DNA of 64,000 bases. Origin: Planomicrobium sp. CPCC 101079 (GTDB lineage Bacteria > Bacillota > Bacilli > Bacillales_A > Planococcaceae). A model generated the notes under the pieces. The model was given only the letters and a program-made list of their open reading frames with translations. It ran no database searches and was not told the origin of the DNA. This document shows, piece by piece, positions 52,230-60,955 of this stretch. Position numbers and translations under genes: made by a program. The first letter of the stretch is position 1; each line of letters starts with the position of its first letter. Location of the stretch: positions 62,001-126,000 of the forward strand of contig NZ_VOHC01000011.1 of the NCBI RefSeq assembly GCF_007859275.1, given 5' to 3'.

Positions 52230-53279
52230 TTGAAACTATTTTTAAAAACGGCAGTAATAGCATTTGCAGCAGGCTGGCTTTTCTACGAAGTGGGCATGTT
52301 TTTGCCTTGGCTGCTTGGGCCGATGTTCGTTTTATTGCTGCTAAATCAATTTACAAAAACCGAATTGTATTGGCCGAAAATTTTGCGGACGGCAGGCCTG
52401 GTTTTGCTCGGCGTCCAAATCGGTTCATCTTTCACCCGAGATACGGTGGCGCTTATGTGGCTTGATTTGCCATATATGGCGTTTATGACGTTTGCAATTG
52501 TAGGGCTTTCCTTGGGGCTTGGTCTATTGTTCCAGCGGATGGCGAATGAGAGCTTGGCGACGAGCTTGCTTGGTTCCATCCCTGGTGGTTTGTCGCAGAT
52601 GGTCGTTATTGCGGAGGAAGTAGAGTCGGCAAATGTTACGGTCGTAACGATGATGCAGACAGTTCGTATTTTCATGGTCATCTCAATCGTGCCATTTCTG
52701 GCAGTTTTTCTTGCCGGGAGAGAGGCCGGCGAATTGGTCCCGGATACGTTCGTCTTTTCCTGGCAGCCATTTATCGGCGCCATTGGAGTGGGGCTGCTTA
52801 TTTTTTGGATCATGAAGAAAGTGCGGTTTCCGGCAGCTGAAGTATTGGCTCCTATTTTTACGATGGCGCTGGTCCAGTCGTTTACCGGCAATCATTTAGT
52901 GGAATTGCCAAATTGGCTTGTGGCGCTTGCACAGGTATTTATCGGCGCTAATCTCGGCCTGCAAATGGAGCAAATTCGGGAGAAAATGAATGTGCGCATG
53001 GGCATGGCGATAATTGTCAATAATGTGCTGCTCATCGGCTTTTCGGTGCTCATCGCTTATTTATTGGCAGTCTTGCTGCCGGAATACATCTTTTTGGATT
53101 TCTTTTTAAGTGCTGCACCTGGGGGCATGGCGGAAATGGCGATTACGGCGCTGGCTTCTGGTGGGGATGTTGCACTCATCACCAGTTTTCATTTGTTCCG
53201 GTTATTTTTCATTTTGCTATTGGCTTCGCCAATTATTGCATTTGTGGTAAAAAAACTTGACGCAAAAACCAAACATTGA
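52230..53279 (+). CDS. AbrB-family integral membrane protein (PF05145 type)
   Basis: 349 codons from the TTG at 52230, favoured because relatives begin MK-FLKT; a TTG at 52218 is also possible and neither has a good ribosome binding site. About ten transmembrane helices arise from two repeated halves: LPWLLGPMFVLLLLNQ...LRTAGLVLLGVQIGSSFT in the first and FPAAEVLAPIFTMALVQ...LVALAQVFIGANLGLQM in the second. GSIPGGLSQMVVIAEE and SAAPGGMAEMAITAL are the paired signature loops. This group is often annotated AbrB family transporter or ammonia monooxygenase; the substrate is unknown, and it is unrelated to the regulator AbrB. Confidence 0.8.
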   Translation: MKLFLKTAVIAFAAGWLFYEVGMFLPWLLGPMFVLLLLNQFTKTELYWPKILRTAGLVLLGVQIGSSFTRDTVALMWLDLPYMAFMTFAIVGLSLGLGLLFQRMANESLATSLLGSIPGGLSQMVVIAEEVESANVTVVTMMQTVRIFMVISIVPFLAVFLAGREAGELVPDTFVFSWQPFIGAIGVGLLIFWIMKKVRFPAAEVLAPIFTMALVQSFTGNHLVELPNWLVALAQVFIGANLGLQMEQIREKMNVRMGMAIIVNNVLLIGFSVLIAYLLAVLLPEYIFLDFFLSAAPGGMAEMAITALASGGDVALITSFHLFRLFFILLLASPIIAFVVKKLDAKTKH

Positions 53280-53286
53280 GTACAAT
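53257..53286 (+). promoter_or_regulatory. Promoter of the valS T-box transcript
   Basis: TTGACG (53257-53262), 18-base spacer, TACAAT (53281-53286). It overlaps the end of the AbrB-like gene. Confidence 0.7.
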
Positions 53287-53294
53287 AAACCTAA

Positions 53295-53545
53295 TTATAT
53301 ATCGATGCGTTGAAGAGGATAGTAGAATGTGCGTACATTTTAGAGAGAAGGCCGCTTGGTGAAAGGCTTTCATGGACAAGCATTTGAATGTCACCTCTGA
53401 GCAGTTTCCGTGAAATGCGAGTAGCGGAAACCGGATGTGAAATCCGTTATCGAACTTGAGAGCCAGATGCTTTTTTAGGTCTGTGTATAAAGGTGGTACC
53501 GCGAACAAACTCCTTCGTCCTTTAAAGACGACAGGAGTTTTTTTA
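53295..53545 (+). ncRNA. T-box riboswitch controlling valS (tRNA-Val sensing)
   Basis: The conserved T-box AGGTGGTACCGCG is at 53491-53503. The probable specifier codon is GTC (Val) at 53390-53392 in the context AATGTCACC. An AGTAG element near 53320 suits the stem I kink-turn. The terminator ACTCCTTCGTC/GACGACAGGAGT with a T run lies at 53508-53543. Uncharged tRNA-Val should promote readthrough into valS. Confidence 0.92.
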
Positions 53546-53623
53546 TTTGGTCGAACTAGGCATTATCACCTAGTAAAACAGATATTAGCGTCGCAAACCA
53601 CTAACAAAAAGGAGGAATTTTCA

Positions 53624-56260
53624 ATGACTGAACAAATGTCGACCAAGTATGACCCGCAAGCAATTGAAAAAGGCCGCTATGAGTGGTGGCTCGAAGGCAA
53701 GTTTTTTGAAGCCCAGCCCAACAGCGGCAAAAAACCATATACCATTGTGATTCCGCCGCCGAACGTTACCGGCAAGCTGCATTTAGGGCACGCTTGGGAT
53801 ACAACGCTTCAAGACATCTTGACTCGCATGAAGCGCATGCAGGGCTATGACGCTTTATGGCTGCCGGGCATGGACCATGCCGGTATTGCAACGCAAGCGA
53901 AAGTAGAAGGGAAACTTCGTGAAGAAGGAAAATCCCGCTATGATTTGGGACGCGAGGCGTTCCTAGAAGAATCGTGGAAGTGGAAAGAGGAATATGCAAA
54001 CTTTATCCGCCAGCAATGGTCGAAACTTGGCCTTGGCCTAGACTACTCGCGTGAGCGTTTTACGCTCGATCAAGGCTTGTCCGATGCGGTACAGGAAGTT
54101 TTTGTACGGTTATACGAGAAAAAACTCATCTACCGCGGCAAATACATCATCAACTGGGATCCGGCGACGAAAACGGCGATTTCCGATATCGAAGTTATCT
54201 ATAAAGACGTACAAGGCGCGTTTTACCACATGCGTTATCCGCTCTCGGACGGCTCTGGCCACATCGAAGTTGCGACGACGCGTCCGGAAACGATGCTCGG
54301 AGATACAGCGGTTGCGGTTCACCCGAAAGACGAGCGCTACCAGCACTTGATCGGCAAAACGGTTACGCTTCCGATAATCGGCCGCGAAATGCAGATTGTC
54401 GCTGATGATTACGTGGACATGGAATTCGGAAGCGGCGCGGTAAAAATCACGCCGGCGCACGACCCGAACGACTTTGAAATCGGCAATCGCCACAACTTGG
54501 AGCGCGTGTTGGTTATGCACGAAGACGGCACCATGAACGAAAACGCCGGCAAATACGAAGGGCTCGACCGCTTCGAATGCCGCAAGGAAATCGTTAAAGA
54601 CTTGAAAGAGATGGGTGTTCTTTTCAAGATCGAAGAGCATTTGCATTCGGTTGGCCATTCGGAACGCAGCGGAGCGGTAGTAGAACCATACCTTTCAACC
54701 CAATGGTTTGTTGATATGCAGCCGCTAGCTGCTGAATCGGTGAAACTGCAAAAAGGCGAAGACGGCGTAAATTTCGTACCGGAACGCTTTGAGAAAACAT
54801 ACCTTCACTGGATGGAAAACATCCGCGACTGGTGCATTTCACGCCAATTGTGGTGGGGCCATCAGATTCCTGCTTGGTACCACAACGAAACAGGTGAAAT
54901 CTACGTAGGCCGGACCGCGCCGGAAGATGCAGAAAATTGGACACAGGACGAAGACGTTTTGGATACGTGGTTCTCATCAGCCCTATGGCCGTTCTCAACG
55001 CTCGGCTGGCCGGATGCGGACAACGAAGAGCTGAAACGCTATTATCCGACAGACGCGCTTGTAACCGGCTACGACATCATCAATTTCTGGGTATCGCGCA
55101 TGATTTTCCAGGCACTTGAATTTACCGGAGAAAAACCGTTCAACGATGTATTGATCCATGGCTTGGTACGCGATGCGGAAGGGCGCAAAATGTCGAAGTC
55201 GCTCGGAAACGGCGTTGACCCGATGGATGTAATCGAACAGTACGGAGCGGATTCGCTGCGTTACTTCCTGGCAACTGCCTCATCTCCAGGCCAAGACCTT
55301 CGCTTCTCGATGGAAAAAGTAGAAAGTGTTTGGAACTTTGCCAATAAAATCTGGAACGCTTCACGCTTTGCATTGATGAACATGGAAGGCATGGCTTATG
55401 ACCAAATCGACCTCTCCGGCAAACGTTCGGTAGCCGATTCATGGATCTTGACTCGCCTTAATGAAACAATCGAGCAAGTAACAAGCCTTGCTGAACGCTA
55501 CGAGTTCGGTGAAGTGGGCCGCCTGCTTTACAACTTTATCTGGGATGATTTCTGTGACTGGTACATCGAGATGGCGAAGCTGCCGTTATACGGCGAAGAC
55601 GAAGACGCGAAGAAAATGACGCGTTCGGTTCTTGCATACGTTTTAGATAATACAATGCGCTTGCTGCATCCGTTCATGCCGTTCATCACAGAAGAAATCT
55701 GGCAGAACTTGCCGCATCAAGGCGAATCCATTACGGTAGCAGCTTGGCCGACGGTGGACGAGTCGCTGTCGAACCAAGAAGAGTCGACAAACATGAAGCT
55801 GTTGGTGGACATCATCCGTTCGGTTCGCACGATCCGCGCAGAAGTACAGTCGCCGATGAGCAAAAAAGTGCCATTGACGATTCTGGCGAAAGACGCCAAT
55901 ACGCACGCTGTTCTTGAAGCGAATGCTGCCTATATCGAGCGCTTCTGCAACCCGGAAACGCTGACGATCGCCCAAAACATCGAAGCGCCAGAAAAATCGA
56001 TGTCGGCGGTTGTCTCCGGAGCAGAACTCTTCATGCCGCTTGAAGGCTTGATCGATGTTGACGCGGAACTTGCGCGTTTATCGAAAGAACTCGAAAAGTG
56101 GGCAAAAGAAGTGAAACTTGTTCAAGGCAAGCTGTCGAACGAACGCTTTGTTTCCAAAGCGCCGGAAGCGGTAGTAGCCGAAGAACGCAAAAAAGAAGCC
56201 GACTATTTGGAGAAGCATTCCACAGTCGAAAAACGCATGGAAGAATTAAAGGCATTATAA
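53624..56260 (+). CDS. valS: Valyl-tRNA synthetase
   Basis: 878 codons from the ATG at 53624 (AAAAAGGAGGAATTT upstream); the longer in-frame reading covers the T-box. Class I synthetase with HIGH-type motif [20 protein letters not shown] (about residue 45), the CP1 editing domain that removes Thr-tRNA-Val (about 190-370, [20 protein letters not shown]), KMSKS motif [14 protein letters not shown] (about 525), anticodon-binding domain (about 610-760) and a C-terminal coiled coil (from about 810) typical of ValRS. In B. subtilis folC follows directly; here about 4.7 kb of accessory genes intervene. Confidence 0.98.
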   Translation: MTEQMSTKYDPQAIEKGRYEWWLEGKFFEAQPNSGKKPYTIVIPPPNVTGKLHLGHAWDTTLQDILTRMKRMQGYDALWLPGMDHAGIATQAKVEGKLREEGKSRYDLGREAFLEESWKWKEEYANFIRQQWSKLGLGLDYSRERFTLDQGLSDAVQEVFVRLYEKKLIYRGKYIINWDPATKTAISDIEVIYKDVQGAFYHMRYPLSDGSGHIEVATTRPETMLGDTAVAVHPKDERYQHLIGKTVTLPIIGREMQIVADDYVDMEFGSGAVKITPAHDPNDFEIGNRHNLERVLVMHEDGTMNENAGKYEGLDRFECRKEIVKDLKEMGVLFKIEEHLHSVGHSERSGAVVEPYLSTQWFVDMQPLAAESVKLQKGEDGVNFVPERFEKTYLHWMENIRDWCISRQLWWGHQIPAWYHNETGEIYVGRTAPEDAENWTQDEDVLDTWFSSALWPFSTLGWPDADNEELKRYYPTDALVTGYDIINFWVSRMIFQALEFTGEKPFNDVLIHGLVRDAEGRKMSKSLGNGVDPMDVIEQYGADSLRYFLATASSPGQDLRFSMEKVESVWNFANKIWNASRFALMNMEGMAYDQIDLSGKRSVADSWILTRLNETIEQVTSLAERYEFGEVGRLLYNFIWDDFCDWYIEMAKLPLYGEDEDAKKMTRSVLAYVLDNTMRLLHPFMPFITEEIWQNLPHQGESITVAAWPTVDESLSNQEESTNMKLLVDIIRSVRTIRAEVQSPMSKKVPLTILAKDANTHAVLEANAAYIERFCNPETLTIAQNIEAPEKSMSAVVSGAELFMPLEGLIDVDAELARLSKELEKWAKEVKLVQGKLSNERFVSKAPEAVVAEERKKEADYLEKHSTVEKRMEELKAL

Positions 56261-56266
56261 AAGTTG

Positions 56267-56302
56267 GACCCGCTTTCCAGGGAAGGAAAGCGGGTTTTTT
56301 TA
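56267..56302 (+). terminator. Terminator after valS
   Basis: ACCCGCTTTCC, AGGGAA loop, GGAAAGCGGGTTTTTTT. Confidence 0.9.
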
Positions 56303-56441
56303 TGGGTGGAAAAATCTTTTTCATGAAGTTTTTCGGTTTTGCACAGACCAAACAATTTTAAAGATGTGTTGAAGAACTTTTAATCGGCATATTCGGTATT
56401 TCTACATGGGAAAAGCCTTTCACTTTTGGAAACACAAAAAA

Positions 56442-56490
56442 TTGACAAAGGATCGTACACTTGCTATAGTTGACTTACGAACGTTCGGAA
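56442..56490 (+). promoter_or_regulatory. Promoter and palindromic operator of the TetR-SMR operon
   Basis: TTGACA (56442-56447), 17-base spacer, TATAGT (56465-56470) with TGC before it. The near-perfect palindrome TTACGAACGTTCGGAA (56475-56490; core CGAACGTTCG) covers the expected transcription start, eleven bases before the TetR start codon. It is the likely autorepression site. Confidence 0.75.
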
Positions 56491-56501
56491 GGATGAGAGG
56501 C

Positions 56502-57083
56502 ATGACACTGGACCAATTAAAAAAAGCGGCGCAAAACCGGTTTGCATCACATGGTTTTGACGGCACTTCATTAGCGCATATCGCGGAAGATGTAGGCATC
56601 AAAAAACAGTCCATTTACACTTACTTCAAAGGAAAAGACGAACTTTTTCTGCAAGTGTTTAGCGATGCCGCGGAAAATGAATGGGAGTCCACCCGAGAAT
56701 TTATTGGCCAATATAAAACATTGCCGATCGAGGAGTTTTTGTATCAATTTCTTTTGCATCAGAAAGAGCGTTTTGAGAGAAACACCGACACTAAATTTTG
56801 GCTGCGGATTTCTTTTTTTCCACCGGCTCACCTCTATGACAAAATCATGGAGAAAGTGTATACATATTTGGATGAACTGGAGAAATTGCTTGTACCGATC
56901 ATAAGAGATGCAGTAGAAGCAAAAAATTTGGATCCGGCAATCGATGCGGAACAGGCAACTGTCGCTTTTTTGGGTGTATTGGACAGCGTTTTTGTGGAAA
57001 TGCTCTACGGTGGGCCTAAGCGTTTGGAAAAGAGATTGGATGCGTCTTGGCATTTTTATTGGCGTGGAGTATCGAAAGACTAA
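56502..57083 (+). CDS. TetR/AcrR family regulator of an SMR efflux operon
   Basis: 193 codons from the ATG at 56502, the only start after the promoter with good spacing to GGAAGG. The helix-turn-helix is AAQNRFASHGFDGTSLAHIAEDVGIKKQSIYTYFKGKDELFLQVF (about 8-52). The C-terminal domain (about 60-193) is helical with aromatic residues suited to a cationic or hydrophobic ligand (TKFWLRISFFPPAHLYD). It likely represses itself and the two SMR genes that follow within 22 bases, with a palindrome at its promoter. Confidence 0.88.
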   Translation: MTLDQLKKAAQNRFASHGFDGTSLAHIAEDVGIKKQSIYTYFKGKDELFLQVFSDAAENEWESTREFIGQYKTLPIEEFLYQFLLHQKERFERNTDTKFWLRISFFPPAHLYDKIMEKVYTYLDELEKLLVPIIRDAVEAKNLDPAIDAEQATVAFLGVLDSVFVEMLYGGPKRLEKRLDASWHFYWRGVSKD

Positions 57084-57105
57084 AGAAAATTGCGAGGGAA
57101 AGAAC

Positions 57106-57447
57106 ATGAACTTACATTGGATGCTTGTAATCGTTGCAGGTATTATTGAGATCTTATGGGCGACCGGTTTAAAGCATGCTTCAAATCTAATTACATGGTT
57201 AGGCATCGCCGTGCTTATTTATATATCGTTTGTGGTGCTGTTGAAAGCGCTGGAAAAAGTTCCGGTGGCAACAGCTTACGCAGTGTTCACCGGAATTGGG
57301 ACAGCAGGGACAGTCCTGGTAGAAACGGTAATTTTCGGCGAATCGTTCAGTTGGAGTAAACTGTTGTTTATCGGGCTGCTGTTGGCAGGAGTCATCGGTT
57401 TGAAACTGGTCACTGCGGATCCTGACAAGAAAGAAGAGGCGATTTAA
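57106..57447 (+). CDS. ykkC: Small multidrug resistance protein, YkkC-like subunit
   Basis: 113 codons, four transmembrane helices. The conserved Glu of helix 1 lies in AGIIEILWATGLKHA (about residue 13), and KVPVATAYAVFTGIGTAGTVLVETVIFGE (about 53-80) is the SMR signature, closest to B. subtilis YkkC in the features I recall (GLKHA, AVFTG-GTAGTV). Paired SMR proteins form heterodimeric proton antiporters for guanidinium-type or quaternary cations. GAGGGAAAG precedes the ATG. It abuts the partner gene without gap. Confidence 0.85.
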   Translation: MNLHWMLVIVAGIIEILWATGLKHASNLITWLGIAVLIYISFVVLLKALEKVPVATAYAVFTGIGTAGTVLVETVIFGESFSWSKLLFIGLLLAGVIGLKLVTADPDKKEEAI

Positions 57448-57762
57448 ATGGCTTGGGTATACCTGATTTTAGCGGGCTGTTTCGAAGTGCTTGGAGTCAT
57501 CGGGATGAACCGGGTCGTCAAATACAAAACAGTGCAGTCTTATGTTGTATTAGTCGGAGGCTTTGTCATTAGTTTCAGCTTGCTGTCATTGGCGATGAAA
57601 ACCTTGCCGATGGGCGTTTCCTATGCGGTCTGGACCGGCATCGGGACAGTGGGCGGAACGCTCATTGGCATGTTCGTCTACGGCGAATCAAAAGACTGGA
57701 AACGGCTCCTGTTCATCAGCATGATACTGGCTGGTGTGGTCGGGCTTAAACTGACATCTTGA
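57448..57762 (+). CDS. ykkD: Small multidrug resistance protein, YkkD-like subunit
   Basis: 104 codons, four transmembrane helices. Helix 1 has the essential Glu in LAGCFEVLGVIGMNR (about residue 13), with KTLPMGVSYAVWTGIGTVGGTLIGMFVYGES (about 51-80) as signature. AVWTGIG-GG-LIG and the C-terminal GLKLTS resemble YkkD. It starts on the base after the ykkC-like stop, as expected for subunits made in equal amount. A bidirectional terminator follows. Confidence 0.85.
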   Translation: MAWVYLILAGCFEVLGVIGMNRVVKYKTVQSYVVLVGGFVISFSLLSLAMKTLPMGVSYAVWTGIGTVGGTLIGMFVYGESKDWKRLLFISMILAGVVGLKLTS

Positions 57763-57774
57763 TAATGGGTAATA

Positions 57775-57808
57775 GAAAACGCTCCTGATCCAATCAGGAG
57801 CGTTTTTT
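57775..57808. terminator. Bidirectional terminator between the SMR operon and adh
   Basis: GAAAACGCTCCTGAT, CC, ATCAGGAGCGTTTTTTC. It sits between convergent genes. Confidence 0.9.
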
Positions 57809-58899
57809 CATTCTGCTATTTTAACGATCGGCTTGATTGTCGTTCCGTTTTTCGAATCCTCGAACGCTTCGTTGATTTGTTCAAAGTCATAAACTTTGGT
57901 CAGCTTATCAAACGGGAACATGCCGCGTTTAAAATAAGCCACCAGCTGCGGTATAAAGACTTGTGGAATCGAGTCGCCTTCAATGACGCCCATTACCGTT
58001 TTGCCTTCAGCCATGATGTCATTGTGGACATCGAACGTCATTTCCGGCGTTACGCCAACAATTGCACAGCTTCCGAGCGGGCGAAGCGAGTGGATGGCCT
58101 GTTTAACAACAGGAGGGACGCCTGTCGTCTCCACCGCATAATGGGTGCCGCCAGCTGTAATTTCTTTGATTTCTTTTACAACATCAACATTCTTTCCGTT
58201 TAACGTATGGGTTGCTCCCAATTCTTTTGCAAGTTCCAAGCGGTTGTCGTGGATGTCAACCGCAATGATATTAAGGCAGCCGGCAATTTTCGCCGCCATT
58301 ACCGCACTCAGCCCGACAGCTCCACTGCCGAAAATTGCGATCGAAGAACCGAACTCCGGCTTAACGCGGTTCAATACCGTCCCGGCGCCTGTCTGTATGC
58401 CGCATCCAAGCGGTCCGAGCAGCGCTAAGTCCACATCCTTATCCACTTTGACGATGTTTCGTTCATTGGTGACCGCGAACGTTCCGAATGACGATTGCCC
58501 AAAGAACGTTGAAACCGCATGATCGTGCTGATGAAGCCGGTTGGTCCCGTCTTGCATCTTTCCTCCAAAGTTTAAATCATTGAAGTTCAAGCAAACGGTG
58601 GGATGGCCAGTTAAACAATTCTCGCAATGTCCGCAGTAAGCAAACGACAAAACCACATGATCGCCTTCTTGGATCGTCGTCACCGCTGAACCAATTTTTT
58701 GGACGATTCCTGACCCTTCATGTCCAAGAACAACGGGAAACGGTGACAAGCCTAAATCCCGTGCGACCGCGTCTGTATGGCATACGCCTGATGCGACAAT
58801 CTTGACCAGCACTTCATGCGCTTTTGGCTCAGCCAGCTCAACTTCTTCAAATTTGAAATCTTCACCTAAAGCATGTGTAACTGCAGCTTGAATTTTCAT
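57808..58899 (-). CDS. Zinc-dependent NAD(P) alcohol dehydrogenase, aryl-alcohol type
   Basis: 363 codons of the medium-chain dehydrogenase family. The catalytic zinc ligands lie in ASGVCHTDAVARD (Cys about 38) and VLGHEGSGIV (His about 60). The structural zinc motif is YCGHCENCLTGHPTVC (about 88-103). The coenzyme fold is SSIAIFGSGAVGLSAVMAAKIAG (about 186-208), with AVDIHDNRL favouring NAD over NADP. Overall it resembles benzyl/aryl-alcohol dehydrogenases (XylB type). AGGAGGGA precedes the start. Single gene; the substrate is not certain. Confidence 0.88.
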   Translation of the reverse strand: MKIQAAVTHALGEDFKFEEVELAEPKAHEVLVKIVASGVCHTDAVARDLGLSPFPVVLGHEGSGIVQKIGSAVTTIQEGDHVVLSFAYCGHCENCLTGHPTVCLNFNDLNFGGKMQDGTNRLHQHDHAVSTFFGQSSFGTFAVTNERNIVKVDKDVDLALLGPLGCGIQTGAGTVLNRVKPEFGSSIAIFGSGAVGLSAVMAAKIAGCLNIIAVDIHDNRLELAKELGATHTLNGKNVDVVKEIKEITAGGTHYAVETTGVPPVVKQAIHSLRPLGSCAIVGVTPEMTFDVHNDIMAEGKTVMGVIEGDSIPQVFIPQLVAYFKRGMFPFDKLTKVYDFEQINEAFEDSKNGTTIKPIVKIAE

Positions 58900-59197
58900 T
58901 TAATCCCTCCTAAATTGGTTTCTTGTAATGGAGTACCCGGATAGAGAAGGGAGTATGCCTTATTGAAACAAGTCGTTAAATGATAAAAAAATATATATAA
59001 ATAAAATCTGGTTGTTCAATGAATTTAGGTGTTTAAGCATTGGCTTCTTGGGCGGAGCGTGAATCTTTATTGGCTGGAAATATTTGCTTCATGAAGTTTT
59101 TCAAGTCTTTCATGAACAAATCAAGTTTCTACAGGAGCTGATTCGTTTTCTACAAGCATTACCGCATTTTCTGCAGAACTTATCCCCATTACAACAT
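58900..59197. other. Intergenic region upstream of adh, no gene seen
   Basis: About 300 bases between the start of adh and the ATP-grasp terminator. It is AT-rich near adh (AAATATATATAAATAAAA) and later has short pyrimidine/purine patches such as TTCATGAAGTTTTTCAAG. A similar TTCATGAAGTTTTTC lies at 56321-56335. No open frame with a ribosome binding site, RNA motif or full repeat was recognised. Confidence 0.5.
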
Positions 59198-59230
59198 GAA
59201 AAAGAAGCAGTCCGCCGAAGCGAACTGCCC
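59198..59230 (-). terminator. Terminator of the ATP-grasp gene pair
   Basis: On the minus strand GCAGTTCGC, TTCG, GCGGACTGC with one G-T pair, then TTCTTTTT. The UUCG tetraloop makes it very stable. It begins right after the stop codon. Confidence 0.88.
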
Positions 59231-59232
59231 GT

Positions 59233-60024
59233 TCATAGATCTTTTTCTCGAAATGGAGACTGATTCTCGATTTCCTTTAAATGACGCACCAGCAATTCCG
59301 CAATGTTCTCTTCATGCGTTTTGTAAAACGAGCGGGCGCCGACAGGGTCTTCAATTTCATTGAACAAATGCCGGCCATCCGGCAGCAGCAAGAAATCGAT
59401 GCCGACGTAGTCGCTGTTGAGCGCTCGTGCAATGCGCAAAACGTCTTTTTCTTGAGCTGCTGTCACGGTATATTTTTCAGCCGACCCGCCAAGCGAATAA
59501 TTCATTTTGAACGAAACGATTGAACTGCGTTTCACTGCTCCAACGATTTCATTGCCAACCACGTAAACCCGCACATCGGCTTCGTGAGGGACAAGCGGCT
59601 GGAAAACGACTTCCGATTTAAAACGGGGGAGATCAGCGTGTGATTCCACCACTTCCACTTCAACGCCGCCATGGCCGTCAACGGTTTTCACAACACATGG
59701 AAATCCAGCAGTATCGCGATAGGTCGGGATAACAGGGACACCTAGCATCAGGAACAACTGGTACGCCTGCCATTTGTCATTCGCAATGCGGTTGACTTCT
59801 GCCCGATTTACCAAGTGGATGCCGAAGTCTTCCAAAACGCGCGCTGCATCTGGTCGTCTGCAGCGAAACACCACAAGCGTGTCTGCAAGTTGAGCGGTTA
59901 GTTTCACCAGACCGTCTTGCGACCAGTCATCCCACTCCACCAGCTTGAATTCACCGAACTTCTGCAGCTCTTCGATAAAACCCGAATTGCGCTTGGCATC
60001 CTCCGCCTCATATAACAGGATCAT
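59233..60024 (-). CDS. ATP-grasp domain protein, second of a tandem pair
   Basis: 263 codons. An N-terminal Rossmann-like pre-ATP-grasp domain (MILLYEAEDAKRNSGFIEELQ) is followed by an ATP-grasp core: NDKWQAYQLFLMLGVPVIPTY (about 102-122), FPCVVKTVDGHGGVEVEVVES (ATP-binding lysine and glycine loop, about 128-148), FQPLVPHEADVRVYVVGNEIVGAVKR and the metal-binding YVGIDFLLLPDGRHLFNEIEDPVGARSF (about 214-241). It resembles RimK-type carboxylate-amine ligases. The ATG overlaps the stop of the partner gene. The substrate is unknown. Confidence 0.75.
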   Translation of the reverse strand: MILLYEAEDAKRNSGFIEELQKFGEFKLVEWDDWSQDGLVKLTAQLADTLVVFRCRRPDAARVLEDFGIHLVNRAEVNRIANDKWQAYQLFLMLGVPVIPTYRDTAGFPCVVKTVDGHGGVEVEVVESHADLPRFKSEVVFQPLVPHEADVRVYVVGNEIVGAVKRSSIVSFKMNYSLGGSAEKYTVTAAQEKDVLRIARALNSDYVGIDFLLLPDGRHLFNEIEDPVGARSFYKTHEENIAELLVRHLKEIENQSPFREKDL

Positions 60025-60884
60025 TTCAAATCCTCCAGAATGTAAGCAATCATCGCATCTGCTACGTTAACTCCCGTGACATTCATGATATTGCGGATAT
60101 GCGCAGCAGCATTCACTTCGCAAACAAGCGGCTCTTCATCAGCGCCAAAAAGCAAATCAACTCCGGCAAAAACCGCACCAACCGCATCAGCAGCTTTTAA
60201 AGCCAATTCTTTTTGTGGCTCGGTCAAGCTGACAGGGGAAGCTTGACCGCCGTTTGTGATGTTCGCCCGGAAATCCGTTTCAGAATGCCGGTACATCGCA
60301 GCCACGATTTTACCGCCAACGATATTCACGCGGATATCACGGCCCCGGCTCGACTGGATAAATTCCTGGAAAACAAAATCAACGCCGCGCAGCTCTTCAA
60401 CTTTCTGGTGAAAAGCGGCTTCGTTTTCGATCAAATAGACTTTCATGCCAAAAGAACCGTGTCCTTCTTTTACGATCATCGGAAAATCCAATTCTTCAAT
60501 GACACGCTCGAAATAGCCGGATCCCAGTATGGAAAAGTTGGGATACACTTTCGGGGCGATAATGGTTTTTGGCATTGGCAAGCCGAGGGAAGCCAAGCGG
60601 ATATATTGGGTGGCCTTATTGTCACAAAGGTCTATGATCGATGGATCGTTGTAAACCGGTACGCCGCGGCTTTTCAGAAAATAGCCGAGCAATATGTCTT
60701 TGTCGAGCAAAACGGCAAAATCAGGCAGCTCCACCTCCGATGACAGATCCATCATCGTTTCATAATTTTTCATCAGTTTGGCAGCCACACCTGCGCGTCC
60801 AGCTGCTTCAGCCACAAGCCTGGCCTGGTCCGCGAACTTATCAGAGACCAGGCTGCCGTTGTAAATAACCCAACATGTTGTCAT
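60021..60884 (-). CDS. ATP-grasp domain protein (RimK-like), first of a tandem pair
   Basis: 287 codons, GGTGGAGTA upstream. Pre-ATP-grasp domain (about 1-85), then the ATP-grasp fold with CDNKATQYIRLASLGLPMPKT (about 88-108), FPMIVKEGHGSFGMKVYLIEN (about 134-154), FVFQEFIQSSRGRDIRVNIVGGKIVAAMYR (about 171-200) and AGVDLLFGADEEPLVCEVNAAAHIRNIMNVTGVNVADAMIAYIL (about 242-285), giving the nucleotide lysines, the Arg/Asp and the metal-binding Glu/Asn. RimK-type enzymes ligate amino acids or peptides to carboxylates. It is translated together with the second ATP-grasp gene and divergent from folC. Confidence 0.78.
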   Translation of the reverse strand: MTTCWVIYNGSLVSDKFADQARLVAEAAGRAGVAAKLMKNYETMMDLSSEVELPDFAVLLDKDILLGYFLKSRGVPVYNDPSIIDLCDNKATQYIRLASLGLPMPKTIIAPKVYPNFSILGSGYFERVIEELDFPMIVKEGHGSFGMKVYLIENEAAFHQKVEELRGVDFVFQEFIQSSRGRDIRVNIVGGKIVAAMYRHSETDFRANITNGGQASPVSLTEPQKELALKAADAVGAVFAGVDLLFGADEEPLVCEVNAAAHIRNIMNVTGVNVADAMIAYILEDLK

Positions 60885-60899
60885 TTCTACTCCACCTTC

Positions 60900-60925
60900 A
60901 TGCTATAATTATGCTATAAAGTGTA
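60900..60925. promoter_or_regulatory. Divergent promoter region between the ATP-grasp pair and folC
   Basis: TGCTATAAT (60901-60909) and a second TGCTATAAA (60912-60920) on the plus strand could serve folC. The minus strand of the same segment offers TAGCATAATTATAGC for the ATP-grasp genes. The 71 bases between the two starts hold both promoters. Confidence 0.45.
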
Positions 60926-60955
60926 ACATGTTTCATGCTGGAAAGAAGGTGCCCG

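Noticed and set aside
53456-53623. 56-codon N-terminal extension of valS
   Set aside because: It covers the 3' part of the T-box and its terminator; the ATG at 53624 has a strong ribosome binding site and matches homologues.
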